From Novosphingobium sp. CECT 9465 (GTDB lineage: Bacteria > Pseudomonadota > Alphaproteobacteria > Sphingomonadales > Sphingomonadaceae): 64,000 nt of DNA. The stretch lies in contig NZ_CAKLBX010000001.1 of the NCBI RefSeq assembly GCF_920987055.1, positions 3,210,501 through 3,274,500 of the forward strand, read 5' to 3'. Below, piece by piece: positions 63,776 through 64,000 of this stretch (the stretch's first letter is position 1; every line of letters begins with the position of its first letter). The position numbers were made by a program, and so were the translations under genes. The notes under the pieces are model-generated. The model did no database searches. It was not told the DNA's origin and saw only the letters and a list, made by a program, of their open reading frames with translations.

Positions 63776-64000
63776 GGTGCCTGCACGATGGTTCCTTCAC
63801 GGTTGAGGCGGATGACGGGGGTGCCATCCGGTGCGGCGGCATCGCCACACAGGACGCGCAGGTCCGCATTCTTGTTCAATACCTCAAGCTCTCCTCCGAA
63901 AGGTACTGCGGTGACCGCGTCATATGTGTAAGCCGGTATGGCAAAGCCGCTGGCAACCACATCTATCAACGCGCCCTCGTCCTTCAGCGCCGCGATAGCC
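63763..64000 (-). CDS. Unrecognised protein, C-terminal part
   Basis: The frame is open from the window end to a stop at 63763-63765, about 79 residues (ALIDVVASGFAIPAYTYDAVTAVPFGGELEVLNKN, then DGTPVIRLNREGTIVQAPWLP). I do not recognise a family. It overlaps the permease start by 13 bases, so it is cotranscribed with the Mla-type genes. The start is outside the window. Confidence 0.5.
   Translation of the reverse strand, partial: AIAALKDEGALIDVVASGFAIPAYTYDAVTAVPFGGELEVLNKNADLRVLCGDAAAPDGTPVIRLNREGTIVQAPWLP

Overview
The window is high-GC DNA, most likely from a sphingomonad (Alphaproteobacteria, Novosphingobium/Sphingobium-like). This is inferred from gene content: many short-chain dehydrogenases (SDRs), aminoglycoside-phosphotransferase-fold kinases, a Rieske oxygenase, flavin monooxygenase-like proteins, a succinoglycan-like exopolysaccharide (EPS) locus, and GTG/TTG starts with ATGA/GTGA overlaps. 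No rRNA, tRNA or CRISPR array was seen.

Region 1 (1-22.3 kb) is an accessory catabolic island. It holds six SDRs, two acyl-CoA-dehydrogenase-fold flavoproteins that look like group D monooxygenases, three VOC-fold proteins, two SnoaL-like proteins, a Rieske-type oxygenase, an alpha/beta hydrolase, a CrtI/PYROXD2-like FAD oxidoreductase, a CapA-like phosphoesterase, two phosphotransferase-family proteins, an MDR-type reductase, two TetR regulators and one AraC regulator. The mix suggests oxidation of a hydrophobic ring or side-chain substrate, but the substrate cannot be named from sequence.

Region 2 (22.3-41.6 kb) is an EPS locus: glycosyltransferases, a Wzx-like flippase, an ABC exporter, an ExoA-like glycosyltransferase, a GH16 fragment and a sugar-1-phosphate transferase fragment. 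It contains two copies of a giant gene fusing a GT2 glycosyltransferase, a NodS-like methyltransferase and a NodB-like deacetylase; one copy is intact, the other is truncated and has lost its deacetylase metal ligands. Two copies of one 1526-bp IS3-family element lie here in opposite orientation, and the genes on all four of their outer edges are truncated. The second copy carries a 2240-bp group II intron (reverse transcriptase plus domains V and VI) placed three codons after the first catalytic Asp of the transposase.

Region 3 (42.2-52 kb) carries a GGDEF/EAL protein overlapping a cupredoxin-like gene, divergent from a DUF3034 gene and a signal-peptide-bearing truncated haemoglobin. A two-subunit molybdenum hydroxylase, a cytochrome b561-YceI fusion and the tRNA hydroxylase TrhO follow.

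Region 4 (52-59.8 kb) is a tight four-gene operon: three transglutaminase-like proteins (one of 1127 aa with a DUF2126 region) and a fused circularly permuted ATP-grasp/alpha-E protein. It resembles a predicted but biochemically undefined peptide-forming or peptide-modifying system.

Region 5 (60-64 kb) has a SLOG-like protein and an Mla-type lipid transporter split over two strands: the MCE protein and lipoprotein on +, the ATPase and permease on -, with an antisense 3' overlap. Genes run off both ends of the window.
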